A DNA stretch of 64,000 nt from Cinnamomum chago (GCA_038049695.1 CP142456.1:79755422-79819421), one strand, 5' to 3'. Shown: positions 1 to 11,499, numbered from the stretch's first letter. Translations and numbers: made by a program. The notes: generated by a model from the letters alone, not told the origin.

Positions 1-154
1 TTGTTGTTATTTCCTATGATCATTGACCATTCAGAGTGATTTAGATGAGTCCGAATTACCTATCGCATTCACCGTGAGTGGATCAATAATATTCCGCCAT
101 ATCTATCAAAAATTTAGGCGATTATCTTTCAATTGATTTAAACTTTTTAAACTT

Positions 155-1004
155 CAATATTGACCATTATGCGGTGGCTGCTCTCGATTTGCAGAACCCA
201 AATAAAAATTGGGTTTTTTAAGAGGAAGAAGAGGGAGGGGAGGAGGGAGACGATTTAACTAGTGGAGAGCATGGGCAAGAGCCCATAGGTCACAACCTAA
301 GGGGCTAGGGTTAATCTCAACGGACTTCAAGTATACTACTACTTGTTCTCTTCATCTTCTTAGCTTCTCTGCACTCACTTTTTGTTGTTCTTGAAACTGT
401 GTGTGTATGGGTCTTTGGTTTTAGTATGGGTTTCATTGATTTTCATGATTTTTGATCTGTTATGGGCTATGGTGTTTGCTTTGCCTGCATTTTTCTCTAA
501 TGGATTTCTGTTAGTGTTTTTTTTTTTTTTTTTTGGTGGGGTTTTGGCTATTTTTTTTCGTGTACTTGTTCTTCTTCCAATGGTGGTGTTGTTGTTGGCA
601 TTTCGTGGTCTTTCGATGTGTAGTAAAATGGGGTTCTGTTCGTTTTGTTTTGGGTTTTTCCTTTGTGGGGGTTTGGTTTTCTTCTCTTTGTCCCTTCTTT
701 GATTGCTTCTGTTGATGTAGAGTTCCATGTTCTGTGGATTATGAAGTGAAATGGGTTTTGATTGCTGTATATAAGTTGTTGTATGTGTTTGTCTATGATT
801 GCTTGCTCCTTTCTTGATATTTTTGAGGGTCTTGCCTTTTCTCCCTCTTCTTCATCCTCCTCCTCCCCTTTTCTCTCTCTTGAAAAACTCAATTTTTATT
901 TGGGTTTTTCAAATCGAAACCAACCACCGCATAATGGTCGATATCGACCATTTGGATTCTGCAAATCGAAAGCAAGCAACTACCGCAGAATGATCAATAT
1001 CGAC
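155..1004. mobile_element. Composite inverted-repeat element (MULE-like candidate)
   Basis: A block of about 58 bp at 155-212 reappears in inverted orientation at about 890-948, by eye with only a few mismatches. A second, more diverged copy follows directly at 954-1004, ending just before an A-tract. The arms enclose about 680 bp of T-rich sequence. Part of this (about 370-470) looks like the leader and first intron of an ordinary plant gene, but it has no credible coding frame. Long terminal inverted repeats around gene-like sequence are typical of Mutator-like elements, including Pack-MULEs. I found no clean target-site duplication, so the superfamily and exact ends are inferred. Confidence 0.4.
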
Positions 1005-2590
1005 CAATCGCTTAAAAAAAAAAAAAAAAAAAAAACGCACATTGAGGACCTTATCCATATATACGGTGTTTTTGGGACCTCAAGAGTGGTATGGGGTTCT
1101 ACTGGGTCCTATGCGGTAAATTCCTCTAGAAATCTTGAAGTTCAGCCCGAATAAGTAGGGCTTGCAGTTTAGAGATTGCTTTTCCCGATCAAGTATTAGA
1201 AGCCCGAAAATTGATAGAAAGCTGCCCCAGACCAATTGACTAAATGGCCAGTTTTGAGCATGCACTTTAAGACGGGGTAGGCTTGGGCCAGATATTTGCT
1301 GTGTTGCACTTGGGGCCAGGTACGGGACTATGTTTCCAAAGTTGGGCTGGGCCTTGATATACCTTAGCCCTCCCCGACACGCCCGTGAACATTCCTAGAT
1401 AACTGGGTCGGACAAAGACACATGTTTAAGTTAAGATTCGTTCCTCTAAACCTTACCCATTGAAACCCGACCCGATCCATCTTGCTCTATCTTAAGCTGC
1501 TGCTATTGGCAGTTTGTTACTACTTGTCCACTGGTAAAACTGGTGACAGGAAGAAGCCTCAAAGGTTTATACACTTTCAAAAGCAAACCAAGCCCAAAAG
1601 TTTTGGTATCCAATGCAGATCAACCCCCTCAACCCTAATTGCACTTGGCTAGGGAATTTAAATATCGAGTTGGTTTGGGCCGTTTGGCTAAGTTATGTTC
1701 AGGTTTTGTTTGGGTTGGGTTTAGATTTGGTTTTACCACATTGAATTTGGGCTGGTTTTGGGTTTAGCCAACACCCAACCCAACCAACCACACCGCAATC
1801 TTATAGATGCGTACATCCATACATGCATTCAAACTGTACAGTTAACTGGGCTCTCAATGGGTCAGGTTCGAATTGCAATGTGGGCAGATCAATTAAAGTT
1901 GGGCTCCTACCTCCTAGACCCGGCGCTGAGTTGAAAATATGGATTGGACCTCGGCCCAACTCAAACTCTTGGTATATTTATTTTGATTAATATGTTAACA
2001 TGTATCATGTATGTTAGGAGCAAGACTTAAGGTGGTAACCTATATTACAAGGTCAAGTGAACTCTTGGAGAATCTAAAAGTTCATAAGGTCATAAACTAA
2101 CAGTTTAACCACTTTAGCTCCATTCATTTTCTATTCAACTAAAATAATAGTACTTTACAATTTGTTAACAATACCCTATTTAGTTATTTAATGTGTTTCT
2201 CTTGGATAAGTGAAAATTCAGGTATGGATCGTACTGGGCCTATAGTCCGATCCAGTCAGGTCAAAAACTTTGGATTGGGTAATTGAAGCATGGCTCAGTG
2301 AACCTTGTTAATTTGATTTAATCTCACAAAATCTCTTATATATTACATAAATGATAAATGGTAGTACATGGGTATTGGGGCATGGAACCAGACTTGGACC
2401 TAACTATTAATCAGGCCCAAACCATTGGACCTAAACCCTCCCAATAATCAGAGAGACATAAGGGTCCACACACAAATTGGATGGGGTCCTCCGGGCAACA
2501 GGGTCTGGATCCCAATGAAATCCTACAAATGAATGAATGCATTTATAATGTTCAGTAAATCTGTGAGGGAACTGATGTTAGAATTTCAAT
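1005..2590. other. Intergenic, no gene seen
   Basis: This stretch starts with an A-tract near 1015-1034. The rest is AT-rich sequence with scattered motifs of the GGGTTGGGTC kind, common in old plant repeats. All open frames are short and none resembles a known protein. Confidence 0.5.
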
Positions 2591-2792
2591 AAAACCAAGA
2601 TCTTTTTTGTTTTTTTTTGTTTTTTTTTTTTTTTGCTGTCGGAGGTGGACTAATCCCTCCGGGACCAGAGGGAAGCCGGGTAAATCCCCTGTAGCCCTAG
2701 TGTGGTAGCGGAGTTTCGAACCCACAACCTCCGGGAGCAAACCGTGGTCCTAGGCCAACTAAGCTATCCCTTGGGGTTAAAAACCAAGATCT
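2591..2792 (-). mobile_element. tRNA-derived SINE, copy 1, with 13-bp target-site duplication
   Basis: The element body is 2604-2779, flanked by exact copies of aaaaccaagatct at 2591-2603 and 2780-2792. Read on the minus strand it starts with a Pol III promoter. Box A (tagcttagttgg, 2755-2766) fits TRGCNNAGYNGG perfectly, and box B (gggttcgaaactc, 2711-2723) is close to GGTTCGANNCC. The body ends in an A-rich tail, seen as the T-tract at about 2604-2633. The same family occurs at 21,376 and 23,694. This copy lacks about 21 bp near the 3' end that the other two keep. It is a non-autonomous retroelement mobilised by a LINE machinery. Confidence 0.88.
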
Positions 2793-4135
2793 CATTGGAT
2801 ATAAACAAACAACACGTACCATTTGACCTTAAATATAATAATAAAGCCATATCTGACTCCATAGCCTTTGTGATTTGATACACCAATAGAGGGGCCTAAT
2901 TGAAGAGGAATTTACTACTTCCTCGAACCCACGAGATTTTTTTATGGGCAAAAAATCCTAAATTTTTCCTGGAAAATGATGGAAGCCGAGAAAATTTACC
3001 ATAGGCAAGGAAGTAACCCAAGTGAATTTTAATTTTTTTATAGAGAGAGAATCCTTCCATTAACACAAGTATTCAAAAATCTCTCCAATCATATCTCCCT
3101 AATTGAGCACCTCATAAAGGCAAGGTTTTTTTTTTTTTAATCCTTTGACAATGGGAAAATATCCTTTATTAGATGTTCTTGAAAGAAGTGAGCCCATGTG
3201 GTCATGTGGGCGACACTCACTTAGTCCAACAACTGATCCATTACTGCTTGGTATTTGATAATTTAAATGAAAAAAAAAACCATCAACAACAAAAGAGCTG
3301 CTAAAAAGGCTATAGAAACGAGCCAATTAAAATAGTCCTTACCAACTGGTCCAACGAAAGAAATAAATTTATCTTTTTTAGAGATTCTTGCTTATATAAC
3401 CATGTTTTGGTATAGTGTGGTCTGGTGATCATAACTATCTTGTCAAAAAATATATAAGATTGAAAAAAGTTCATTAAACAAATCATAATCACCACTGAAA
3501 TCTGTTACAACCAAAATTCAGTGGATTTTATTTTGGTTGGTGACCACAAATTTCACTTTATCTAGTAAGTTTGTCTCTAATGGGCACTTTATAACGGATT
3601 TTCGAGCAGCACGCATATACACTATTCTGTGCGCGTAGGGATCAACCTAATAGTGGTCAAACATTTAAATTGGAACTCACATCAAAAGCTTATATACATA
3701 ATTGGTTTTTTCTCGGATGACCGAGTAGCAAGGATGAATTAAAGGGCTCTTATGATGGGAGCTATGGGAGCAGACGCCTTATCCACAATGCCAGCCCCAT
3801 GTATATAAGTCAATGATGTTTTTTTTTTTTTCCCTAAAGAGAATAAAAACTCACAAGAAGTAGAAAAGTAAAGCCCTAAAAGATTATATGTACTTTTGGC
3901 GGAAAAAAAAAAGTTTATTCCAGAAATCACAACTAAACTTGTTCCTCTACTGCCCGCTCCCTTGTCATGTCGCTACCCTCTTCTGCTGCTCTTCCAGTTA
4001 CTTTACCTCACGTGGAGAGAGTCTAATATAGTCTATCAAAAAGGTGCACTTCTCTATAACACAATTTTACACAACTATTGTCTTTTTTTAATGATTTGAC
4101 ATGTACTCTCTGTTATCTTCTTGCTAAGTTATTCA
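2793..4135. other. Intergenic, no gene seen
   Basis: AT-rich sequence with several short A/T tracts (about 3126, 3270, 3821, 3903). I recognise no gene or repeat family here. Confidence 0.5.
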
Positions 4136-4296
4136 AACATTATAGAGTAATGCTACTTGGACAAACTTTTTGGCCAGAATTTTGGCCAACCCATATGGTT
4201 TCCATTGAATATCATAGTGATATTCAATGGAAACCATATGGGTTGGCCAAAATTCTGGCCAAAAAGTTTGTCCAAGTAGACTTTTTGAACATTATA
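4136..4296. mobile_element. Foldback MITE with perfect 62-bp arms and 9-bp target-site duplication
   Basis: Positions 4153-4214 and 4218-4279 are exact reverse complements (62 of 62), separated by the three bases tag. The element probably spans 4145-4287, with less well matched outer ends. It is flanked by the 9-bp direct repeat aacattata at 4136-4144 and 4288-4296. A 9-bp duplication is the hallmark of Mutator-superfamily insertion. There is no coding capacity, so any movement would depend on a transposase in trans. Identity between the arms suggests a young insertion or conversion between arms. A transcript would fold into an almost uninterrupted hairpin. Confidence 0.85.
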
Positions 4297-4435
4297 TTTG
4301 TAAAACTTGAAAAGATGTTTGGTTGCTTTAGATATCTAGTCCAGAATTCACATTAAAATAGGCTCACAACACCTAATCAATCAAATATTCAAACAAGCAA
4401 TAGCCCAAATCTTTATCCCAGAGCACTCATAGTTA
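4297..4435. other. Short intergenic spacer
   Basis: Unremarkable AT-rich sequence between the foldback MITE and the LINE. Confidence 0.4.
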
Positions 4436-4630
4436 AGTAGAGTTGGCACCTTTTCTTTTTTTTTTTGGATATAAGGGTAAATTGTATTAGAAAGGAGAAA
4501 GAAGAATACAGAAAGCAGAAAAACAACAAAAAAAAGGCCTCCAAATGGGGAGGAAAGAAACAAAACAAAAACCAAACTACAAACAGAGAAGACCACAGAA
4601 CTAGCCCAGACTACAAACGAGAGGCAGGGC

Positions 4631-7600
4631 TCAAGTAGCAGTGATGTTCAAAAAGCTGGAGATGGAAGAGAGCTGCTGGCTGCCAACAGGGACCTTGGAC
4701 TTCAACAGAGAGAATGATATTTCTTCCTGCAGCTGGCCAAGGAGCTGGTTGGAAGAGGGGAGGCGGTTGTCAAAAAAAGCAGTGTTCCTGGTCTTCCAGA
4801 GTAAGTATATAACTGAAAGGAAGGTGGACGCCAGAATCTTCTTGCCTGCAAGGTTGTTTCCTCTAGAGAGGGAAGTCCATATTGAAGAAGGAGAGCAGGG
4901 GAGAGGGGGCAGAACACTGGCTGCCGTGAGGAGCCAGTTCCAGAGAGCTTGGGCTGTTGAGCAGGAGAAGAAGATGTGTGAAGCAGAGTCCAAACCGTTG
5001 AGGCATAAGCAGCATCTGGAGGCAAGGGAGACCCCCAAGTATTGGAGACGAGTTTCCGTGGGAGTTCTGTTGTGCATCATATGCCATCCAAAGAAACTTA
5101 CTCGAGGGAGGGAGACACCATTCCAAATCAGGGGAGGCCATAGGAGGGTGGAGCTTCTGGTTCTGACAGTGTTCCACGCACTGAGTTGTGAGAGCAGGCC
5201 ATCTGTGGAATCCTTCCATAGGAGAGTGTCTCGAGCTGAGGGACGAGGAGTGAGGAGGAGAGTAGCTGAGGTAAGCAAGTCTTGAGCTGCTGATGGCAGG
5301 AAGGGAGGGATTTGCCAAGAGCCTGAGAAGAAGAGAGAGGAGAGCCGTTGATTCTGGGGGAATTGCAATTCTGGCCAGGCTTCTGCAATTGACTTATCAC
5401 CACACCATTTATCATACCAGGGGTTGATATCTTCTCCATTACCATATATCCAAGAACTGCCTTGGTAGATGAAGTGGGCAAGACGTCTGATGCGTTTCCA
5501 AATACAAGAACCATAAAGAGTATTAGCTGGGTTCCAGATGGCATTGTTCTTGAAGTAACGAGCCTTGAACCAAGAAGACCATATCGAGCTCTTGGAGGAA
5601 GATTGCCAGCCCAGCTTGAGGAGGGAGGCATTGTTGATTTCAGAGATCCTTCTGATGCCAAGACCTCCTTCAAGCTTAGGGAGGGACACCTGAGACCAAT
5701 TCACATAGCTGGATTTGGAGGAAGAGGCATTGCCTGACCAGAGAAAGTTTCTCATCAGACGTTCAATGTCTTTGCAGAGAGAGATGGGAAGAGGAAGGAT
5801 AGAGGCGCAGTGCATAGGGATGCAAGAGAGAACATGCTTGATGAGGATGAGCCGACCTGCAAAAGATAAAAATCTTGCTTTCCAGGCTATGAGTCTGGGG
5901 TGGATGGAGTCCAGCAGGGGGAGGAAATGGGCACGCTTAGGGGAGCCAAAAACTATAGGAAAACCTAGGTATTTAAGCTGGGCCTGGCTATCTTGGAGAC
6001 CTAGGATAGAGCTGATTCTAGCCTTTCTTCTACTACCACATTTGCCTAAAAAGAGCTGGCTCTTGAGAAGGTTAATGTGTTGACCTGAGGAGGATTGATA
6101 AATTTCTAGAAGGTCTTGGAGAGCAAGGACACCAGAGGTGGAACCTTTCATGAAGATGATGATGTCATCGGCATAGAGCAGGTGGCAGGGGGTGTGGGGG
6201 ATGGTGGACAGGGGAGAGATGGTGCCAAGGGATTGAAGGTTGTGAAGATGGAGGCTAAGGATTTCTTCGGCTAAGATGAACAGGTACGGGGAGAGGGGAT
6301 CTCCTTGTCTTAGGCCACAAGAAGAGCTAAAGAAACCTTGGGGGGAACGATTAATCAGAACGGAACATTTGGAGGTGCAAACACATTCCTTAATGAGGGA
6401 GATCCAGGCTTCAGAGAAGTTAAAGAATCTGAGAGTGGAGAATAGGAAGGACCACTTGAGTTTATCAAAGGCTTTGGAAATGTCAAGCTTGAGGCAGAGG
6501 GAACCTTTACTAAGCTTGGATTTGAGCTTTTGGAAAAGCTCAAAGGAGATAGCTGCCTGATGATGGATAGATCTGCCTTTAATGAAGGCAGCCTGGTTTT
6601 TAGAGACAAGGGAAGGGAGGATAGAAGAGAGCCTAGTGGAGAGGATTTTGGAAATAATTTTATAGGAGAAGTTGAGTAAGCTGATGGGCCTAAAGTCAGC
6701 AAAGGAGGAGGGGGATCTGGATTTAGGAATGAGAGTAAGGAAGTACGCATTGGAGGCTCTTAGAAGCTTTTTGGATTGGAAAAAAGTGTTTTATGGCTGA
6801 GATGACTGTTTGGCTGATGATGCCCCAAGTAGAGGTGAAAAAAACTCCATTGAAACCGTCAGGGCCTGGGGAACTACTCTTGTTAAGAGAGAAAACTGCC
6901 TCTTTGATTTCAAAGTCTGAGGGAATAGAGACCAACAAGGAGTTCTCTGAGTCTTTGACTTTAGGGCTAGCGGACTGGAAGAGGATTGGGTGGGCCTGGG
7001 CTTCTTGGGAGGAAAAGAGATTGGAGAAATAGAGCACTGCTTGCTCTTGGATTATGATGGGATCTTCAGTAAGACAGCCATTAACAGAAATGTGATTGAT
7101 TTTGTTGAAAGAGCCCCTAGCTTTGGCTGATTGGTGAAAGAATTTAGTATTCAAGTCTCCCTCTTTGAGCCAAGAAATTCTGGATCGTTGTTTCCAGTGG
7201 GTTTCCTGGGATTTAAGGATTTCATGGAGATTTTGCTTGGCTGTCAGGAGATCAAGTCTAGTGGAGTCTGAGGGAGAGGTATCCAAATTTGATTGGCACC
7301 TCAAGATAGAAGCTTCTGCTTCAAGGATAGATTGGTGGACTAGGCCAAAAGTTTGCTTACTCCAGGATTTGAGGGAGAGCTTGAGAGACTTAAGCTTCTG
7401 GCCAAGGATGAACTGGGGGTTCCCGTCCACTGGAGTGTTTCAACTTGTCTCTACCACTGCAAGGAAAGAGGGGTGAAGGAGCCATTTGTTTTCGAATCTG
7501 AAGGGAGCTTTAGGAGCTGTATATTGGTTAGAGTGAGTAAGGAGGAGGGGACTGTGATCAGAAGCAAGCCTGGGGAGGATGTGGACTGAAGGATCTGAGA

Positions 7601-8237
7601 AGGAATCAAGCCATTGGGAGTTAACTAGAGCTCGGTCTAGCTTGGCTGCAACATAGGAGAGACCTTGTCTATTGTTGGACCAGGTGAAGATGCTTCCAGA
7701 AGAAGGAGTGTCTGAGAGGCTAGCTTGCATGACTGCTAATTGAAAGTCTTTGAGGGAAGAGGGGGTGGCCTGACGGAGACTAAGTCTTCCTTGGTGGGCA
7801 AGAATAGCATTGAAGTCCCCTTTGACGCACCATGGCAGGGAGGTTGAGGATAAGACAATGAGATCTTTCCACAGATCTTTCCTAGTTGTAGGATTGGTGG
7901 AGCCATAGACTCCTGTGATGAGGTAGGAGAGCCCTGAAATTTGATTGTGAAGGAGCATGGAGAGATTCTGAGAAGAGGCTTTAGAAATTGAAGCTTGGAA
8001 AGGGTGGGAGGACTTGGAGAAACACCATAAATTGGGAGGAGAGATGAAATAGGAGTTGGAGTGGAAATTGTCAAAACCGAAAATGGCTAAGCCTAGAGAA
8101 TGGGTGGAAGAGAAAACTGTCATTGGCTCAGAGATAAAGATCAGGTCAGGAGAGTGATTGCGGACTAGATTTGCCAAGGCTCTAATGGTAGGAGGATTGG
8201 CTATTCCCCTACAGTTTCAGAATAGGACCTTTAACAT
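4631..8237 (-). pseudogene. LINE ORF2: AP endonuclease and reverse transcriptase polyprotein, inactivated
   Basis: ORF2 makes the nick and copies the element RNA at the target. The start ATG is 8237-8235. In order come an endonuclease/exonuclease/phosphatase domain (to about 7440; GDFNAIL and SDHSPLLL motifs), a linker, a reverse transcriptase (about 7000-5900; LDISKAFDKL, GLRQGDPLSPYLF and the catalytic YADD at 6164-6175) and a zf-RVT Cys/His region (about 4870-5120). No RNase H domain follows. The length fits 1,201 codons plus stop after one extra base is discounted. Three lesions are visible: TGA for an expected Trp at codon 7 (8217-8219), TGA for an expected Trp at 7440-7442, and one extra base in the A6 run at 6780-6785, just before the reverse transcriptase core. 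The last 506 codons (6151 to 4631) are uninterrupted. Confidence 0.93.
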
Positions 8238-10165
8238 GGATGGGGGGAAGACGTGGAGGGGCGCTTGTTCTTAGACCTCATGGTTATTGGACCAGTGCCA
8301 GTGATGGTACCAGGGTGTTTCTTTTGGCCTGTGGAAGGGGGCCTAGGGAGGGTAGTCTCTGGGATCTTGAGAGCTGTGTGACCTGGAGGGGAGGGGCCAA
8401 GGATTGGGGGGGGGGGGGGTAATTTGGAGAGAAGTTTGGGCAACCATAAGAGGAGTATCAGAGGATGAATTAACTAGGGGAGGGAGAGTGGGGATATCGA
8501 ATCCAGGGGGAGGAGAGGAGGGAGAGCTCTCAGTGAAGGCCTGGAGATTCTTACCATAGATGCTGGGGTTAGAGACTGGGTCCAAGAAGGAGTATTTCTC
8601 CAAGATATCAAAAGGGTTGGAGGTATCTATGGTAGGGGAGGTGGTTTTCTCCAAGATGACTGAGACTACGTCATAGGGCAGATCATTGATGGAAGGAGAA
8701 CGGAGAAGAGGTTTGGACAAAGATAGAGAGGAATTCTTGACTTTGGAGGGATTAGACTTGATGGTGGTCTGCTGGGTAGCGGTGGTTTGAGTATGTATGG
8801 GCTGGGGGGCTGGAAGAATTGGAGAGGGGCTGACTAGGAGGGAAGGAGGAGGGGGAACCTGTAGGGGAACCTCATGGACTAAGGCCGAGAGGGGATTGGG
8901 GTCGGGAGAAAATTGGGTCAGAGATTGGTTGGAGGAGTCTGATATGGATAAGGAAGCTGGGTCTGAGAGAATGGGAGGGAAAGAAGGAGGACTGGTGTTG
9001 CCTGGGTTGGAGGATACAGGGGTGGGAAGAGAGGCCTGGGGGCAGTGAACAGGGAGATGACCGGATTGAAAACAAAGGTGACAGGGGCAATGCTCATAGG
9101 AGACAGAGATTTCTAGTTCTCTTTCTCCTTGGAGGTCTACTAGAATCGATTGGGGTTTGGGTTTGGAGAGATCGATGTTAACTAAGACTCTGGCAAAGGT
9201 AAGAATTCTTTGGGAGGAGGTGATTTCGTCCAGCTTGATAGGTTGGCCAATGGAGTTTGCAAGAGAGAAGATAATGAGTTGGCTCCAGCAGTGGTAAGGG
9301 AGCCCTGAGAACCTCACCCAGACTGGAGCAATGGATGGCCAGACAGATTCGTCTTGACCAGGGGACCAGGGAAGAAAGAAGATCTTCCTCTTGTTAATGG
9401 ACAAGGGAGAGCGGCCAAGGATGAGGGACTTATCAGAGGGAGAGTTGAGTCTGAAGATAAAATTACCTTTGATGGTAAGGGATACCAAGCAGGGTCTGGA
9501 GAGAGGCCAGATCCTAACTTGAGCTTCAACCCATTCGAGGGAGGGGCGCTTGCCTGCAAATTTCCCAATGACAGCACACGAAAAGGATTCCTTGCTAGAG
9601 GAAAGCATGGATTGGGGGATGGAGAGGGATGGTTTGCCGTTTTTCCAGGTGGTAGGGGGTAGGAAGAAGGGTTGGGGGGCAGAGGAGCTGGGAAGAGGTT
9701 GGCGTATGAAAGGGGTGGGTGGGTGAAGGAGGGGCCAGGTAGAGGAGGAAGTTGACAGGTCGGGGGGAAAGGTTGGGGGATGGAACTAGAGATAGGCAGG
9801 GTTGGGAAGGCTGATGGATTTTGGCTCTGGTTTGAAAACAGGGTAGGGAAATGATGGAGGTCTGACGCGGGAGGGGGAAGGTTTTGAATATGTGATGGGC
9901 GGGCCAGGCTGGAAGATTGGGACTGGCCTGGGAGGTGGGTCAGGCTAACAGGCTGGTTGGGGGGAGAGAGTGGAGGGCCTGCTAATGGGGTTGGGAGTGG
10001 GAGGGCGGGAGTTGGGGGAGTTTGAAAGTTTGAGAAAGGGGGTTGAGATGGATACAGGGACTGGGAGGGGGGTAGAGTAGGGAGGATGAAAGGTGGGGCG
10101 GGGGGTCTGAGAGGCAGGGGGTGAGGGAGGGAAGAGATGACCGACGAGGTCATGCTCACGGTCAC
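8231..10165 (-). pseudogene. LINE ORF1: DUF4283-like and CCHC zinc-knuckle nucleic-acid-binding protein, frameshifted
   Basis: ORF1 of plant L1 elements encodes an RNA-binding chaperone that coats the element transcript. The N-terminal part is very proline-rich, in the frame starting at 10165. The conserved region is in another frame, whose first ATG is at 9608. It opens with a DUF4283-like domain (residues about 1-180 of that 421-codon frame; SSKESFSCAVIGKF near its start). A CX2CX4HX4C knuckle follows at CHLCFQSGHLPVHC. The acidic and serine/proline-rich tail is in a third frame (8443 to 8231). Two frameshifts are therefore implied: one around 9640-9680, and one at a run of 14 G (14 C on the coding strand) at 8406-8419. 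The stop (TAA, 8231-8233) overlaps the ORF2 start. Confidence 0.85.
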
Positions 10166-10333
10166 CTTCCCCGAGCGCCTGAAAGAGCCCTAATCGCCTG
10201 CTATCGCCTGGGGAGCCCTAATCGCCTGAGGCTCAGAAGACTCGATGACTGTGGACTCCACTTGCGTGACTTGTCTACTTTCCACTCGCTAAGTAGGCTA
10301 CCTATGTCTGAGCTTGAGTAGAGTTGGCACCTT

Positions 10334-11244
10334 AACTTCACACACATTGAAAGGAGTACTACAACATTGCATAAAATTAAAAAATCCCAAATCTTTACAT
10401 ATTGAAAGATACTATCTTTTGAGGCTAGTTTGGATGCAATTATACCATACAAAAGCCAAGGGTTTAAAGCTAATTTCAATCATAACTTTTAATTTTGATA
10501 GGGAGTTGTATCCTTTCTCTATAACTTATCCATGCTCAAGCTCAACCCAACATCTCAATCCCAATTTTCATATATGGACATTTCTTTTTTCTGTTGTTCG
10601 CTGTGAGTAAGTATTTTGAGATGATTTTAAATTAACTTTTATGTATGTTGCCATAATTTCTTTGGTAAACATGCCCCTACGTATTTAGCATGGGATATTA
10701 TACTAGTAAAGCTTATAACCAAATTAGTGTACCATGAAATAACACTCTTTTCTCAGTTGAACAAATCTCAAGTAACTACGCTGGCATGTTCTTTTCTCAT
10801 ATATTTTTACTTCTTCTCTCTTTAGTGCGTAAGGGCATATATATATATATATTATATGAGCAATGCTCTCTTAAGCTCATGTTTATGATAAAATCTCGTA
10901 AACTCATACTTGTGGGGCCTACCTTTAGTCTATCCAAATGGACCAAACACATGACCTCTCTAAATTGTACTTGTCCACCAACCTTCAGTTTAATCCGAAT
11001 TTACCGGACCATTAGATCGACTATGTATCGATCCAAATGGACTATTTGTCATTAAACTTTTATACTCATATGAAGATTATAGAAATCATGGTTGTGGCTG
11101 ATTTTTTTGTAGAGATGAAGATCCGATAGAGTCCTTGAAATCCCCCACCCCCATCCCCATGTGGGTCCCTAAGTGGGCCCCACTATACACTTAAGCTAAC
11201 CATATCCTAAGTTTAAACTTAGGAGAACTGACCCCCATATATAT
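10334..11244. other. Intergenic, no gene seen
   Basis: AT-rich sequence with a short (TA)n tract at about 10836-10850. The inverted similarity between about 10866 and 11225 is too weak to call an element. Confidence 0.4.
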
Positions 11245-11397
11245 GGGAAGTGCTCTTGTGAGAGACACTCTCACTGAGAGATAAAGGTGGGGGCCCTCAC
11301 ATCCATATCCAAGTCAACATGGCAACAACTTAAATGTGAGGGCTTCCACTTTATCTCTCATAGTAAAGTGAGAGTGTCTCTCACAAGAGCACCTCCC
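11245..11397. mobile_element. MITE with terminal inverted repeats, family member 1
   Basis: The ends are gggaagtgctcttgtgagag and the complement of ctctcacaagagcacctccc. The inverted repeats extend about 45 bp with few differences, around a short unrelated centre. Flanks are (TA)-rich on both sides, so a TA or short AT target duplication cannot be resolved. A second, shorter and more diverged member is at 27370-27484. There is no coding capacity. Confidence 0.75.
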
Positions 11398-11499
11398 TAT
11401 ATATCTATATATATATATGATGAGAGCTTAAAAGATACATTTTAGGCCCCTTAATGAGGACATGGTTATACCGTCGGAAGAGATTAATTAGCTTAATTA

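Larger units (their letters stand above)
4436..10333 (-). mobile_element. Full-length L1-type LINE with 17-bp target-site duplication
   Basis: A non-LTR retrotransposon lies in reverse orientation at about 4453-10316. Exact 17-bp copies of agtagagttggcacctt flank it at 4436-4452 and 10317-10333. The minus-strand 3' end has an A-rich tail, seen as the T-tract at 4453-4466. From 5' to 3' it has a leader of about 150 bp, ORF1 (10165 to 8231), ORF2 (8237 to 4631) and a 3' UTR of about 165 bp. Boundaries and duplication are intact, so this is a complete target-primed reverse transcription product and not a truncated copy. Both ORFs are broken, so it cannot move on its own now. Few lesions remain, which suggests moderate age. 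Confidence 0.96.

Noticed and set aside
382-702. 106-codon Leu/Phe-rich plus frame
   Set aside because: Generated by T-rich sequence with a long T-tract; it has no start context, motif or family resemblance.
2604-2779. Genuine tRNA gene
   Set aside because: Boxes A and B fit, but there is no acceptor-stem pairing, the body is too long, and it has an A-tail and target duplications; it is a SINE.
4641-5285. 214-codon plus-strand frame
   Set aside because: It lies antisense to the intact 506-codon C-terminal part of the LINE ORF2 and has no recognisable domain; it is a shadow frame.
9314-9640. C-terminal part of the 283-codon minus frame starting at 10165
   Set aside because: Past about 9650 the conserved DUF4283-like sequence is in a different frame, so this portion is read-through after a frameshift.
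10866-11235. Possible MITE preceding the 11245 element
   Set aside because: Inverted similarity of the ends is weak and not distinguishable from chance in AT-rich DNA.
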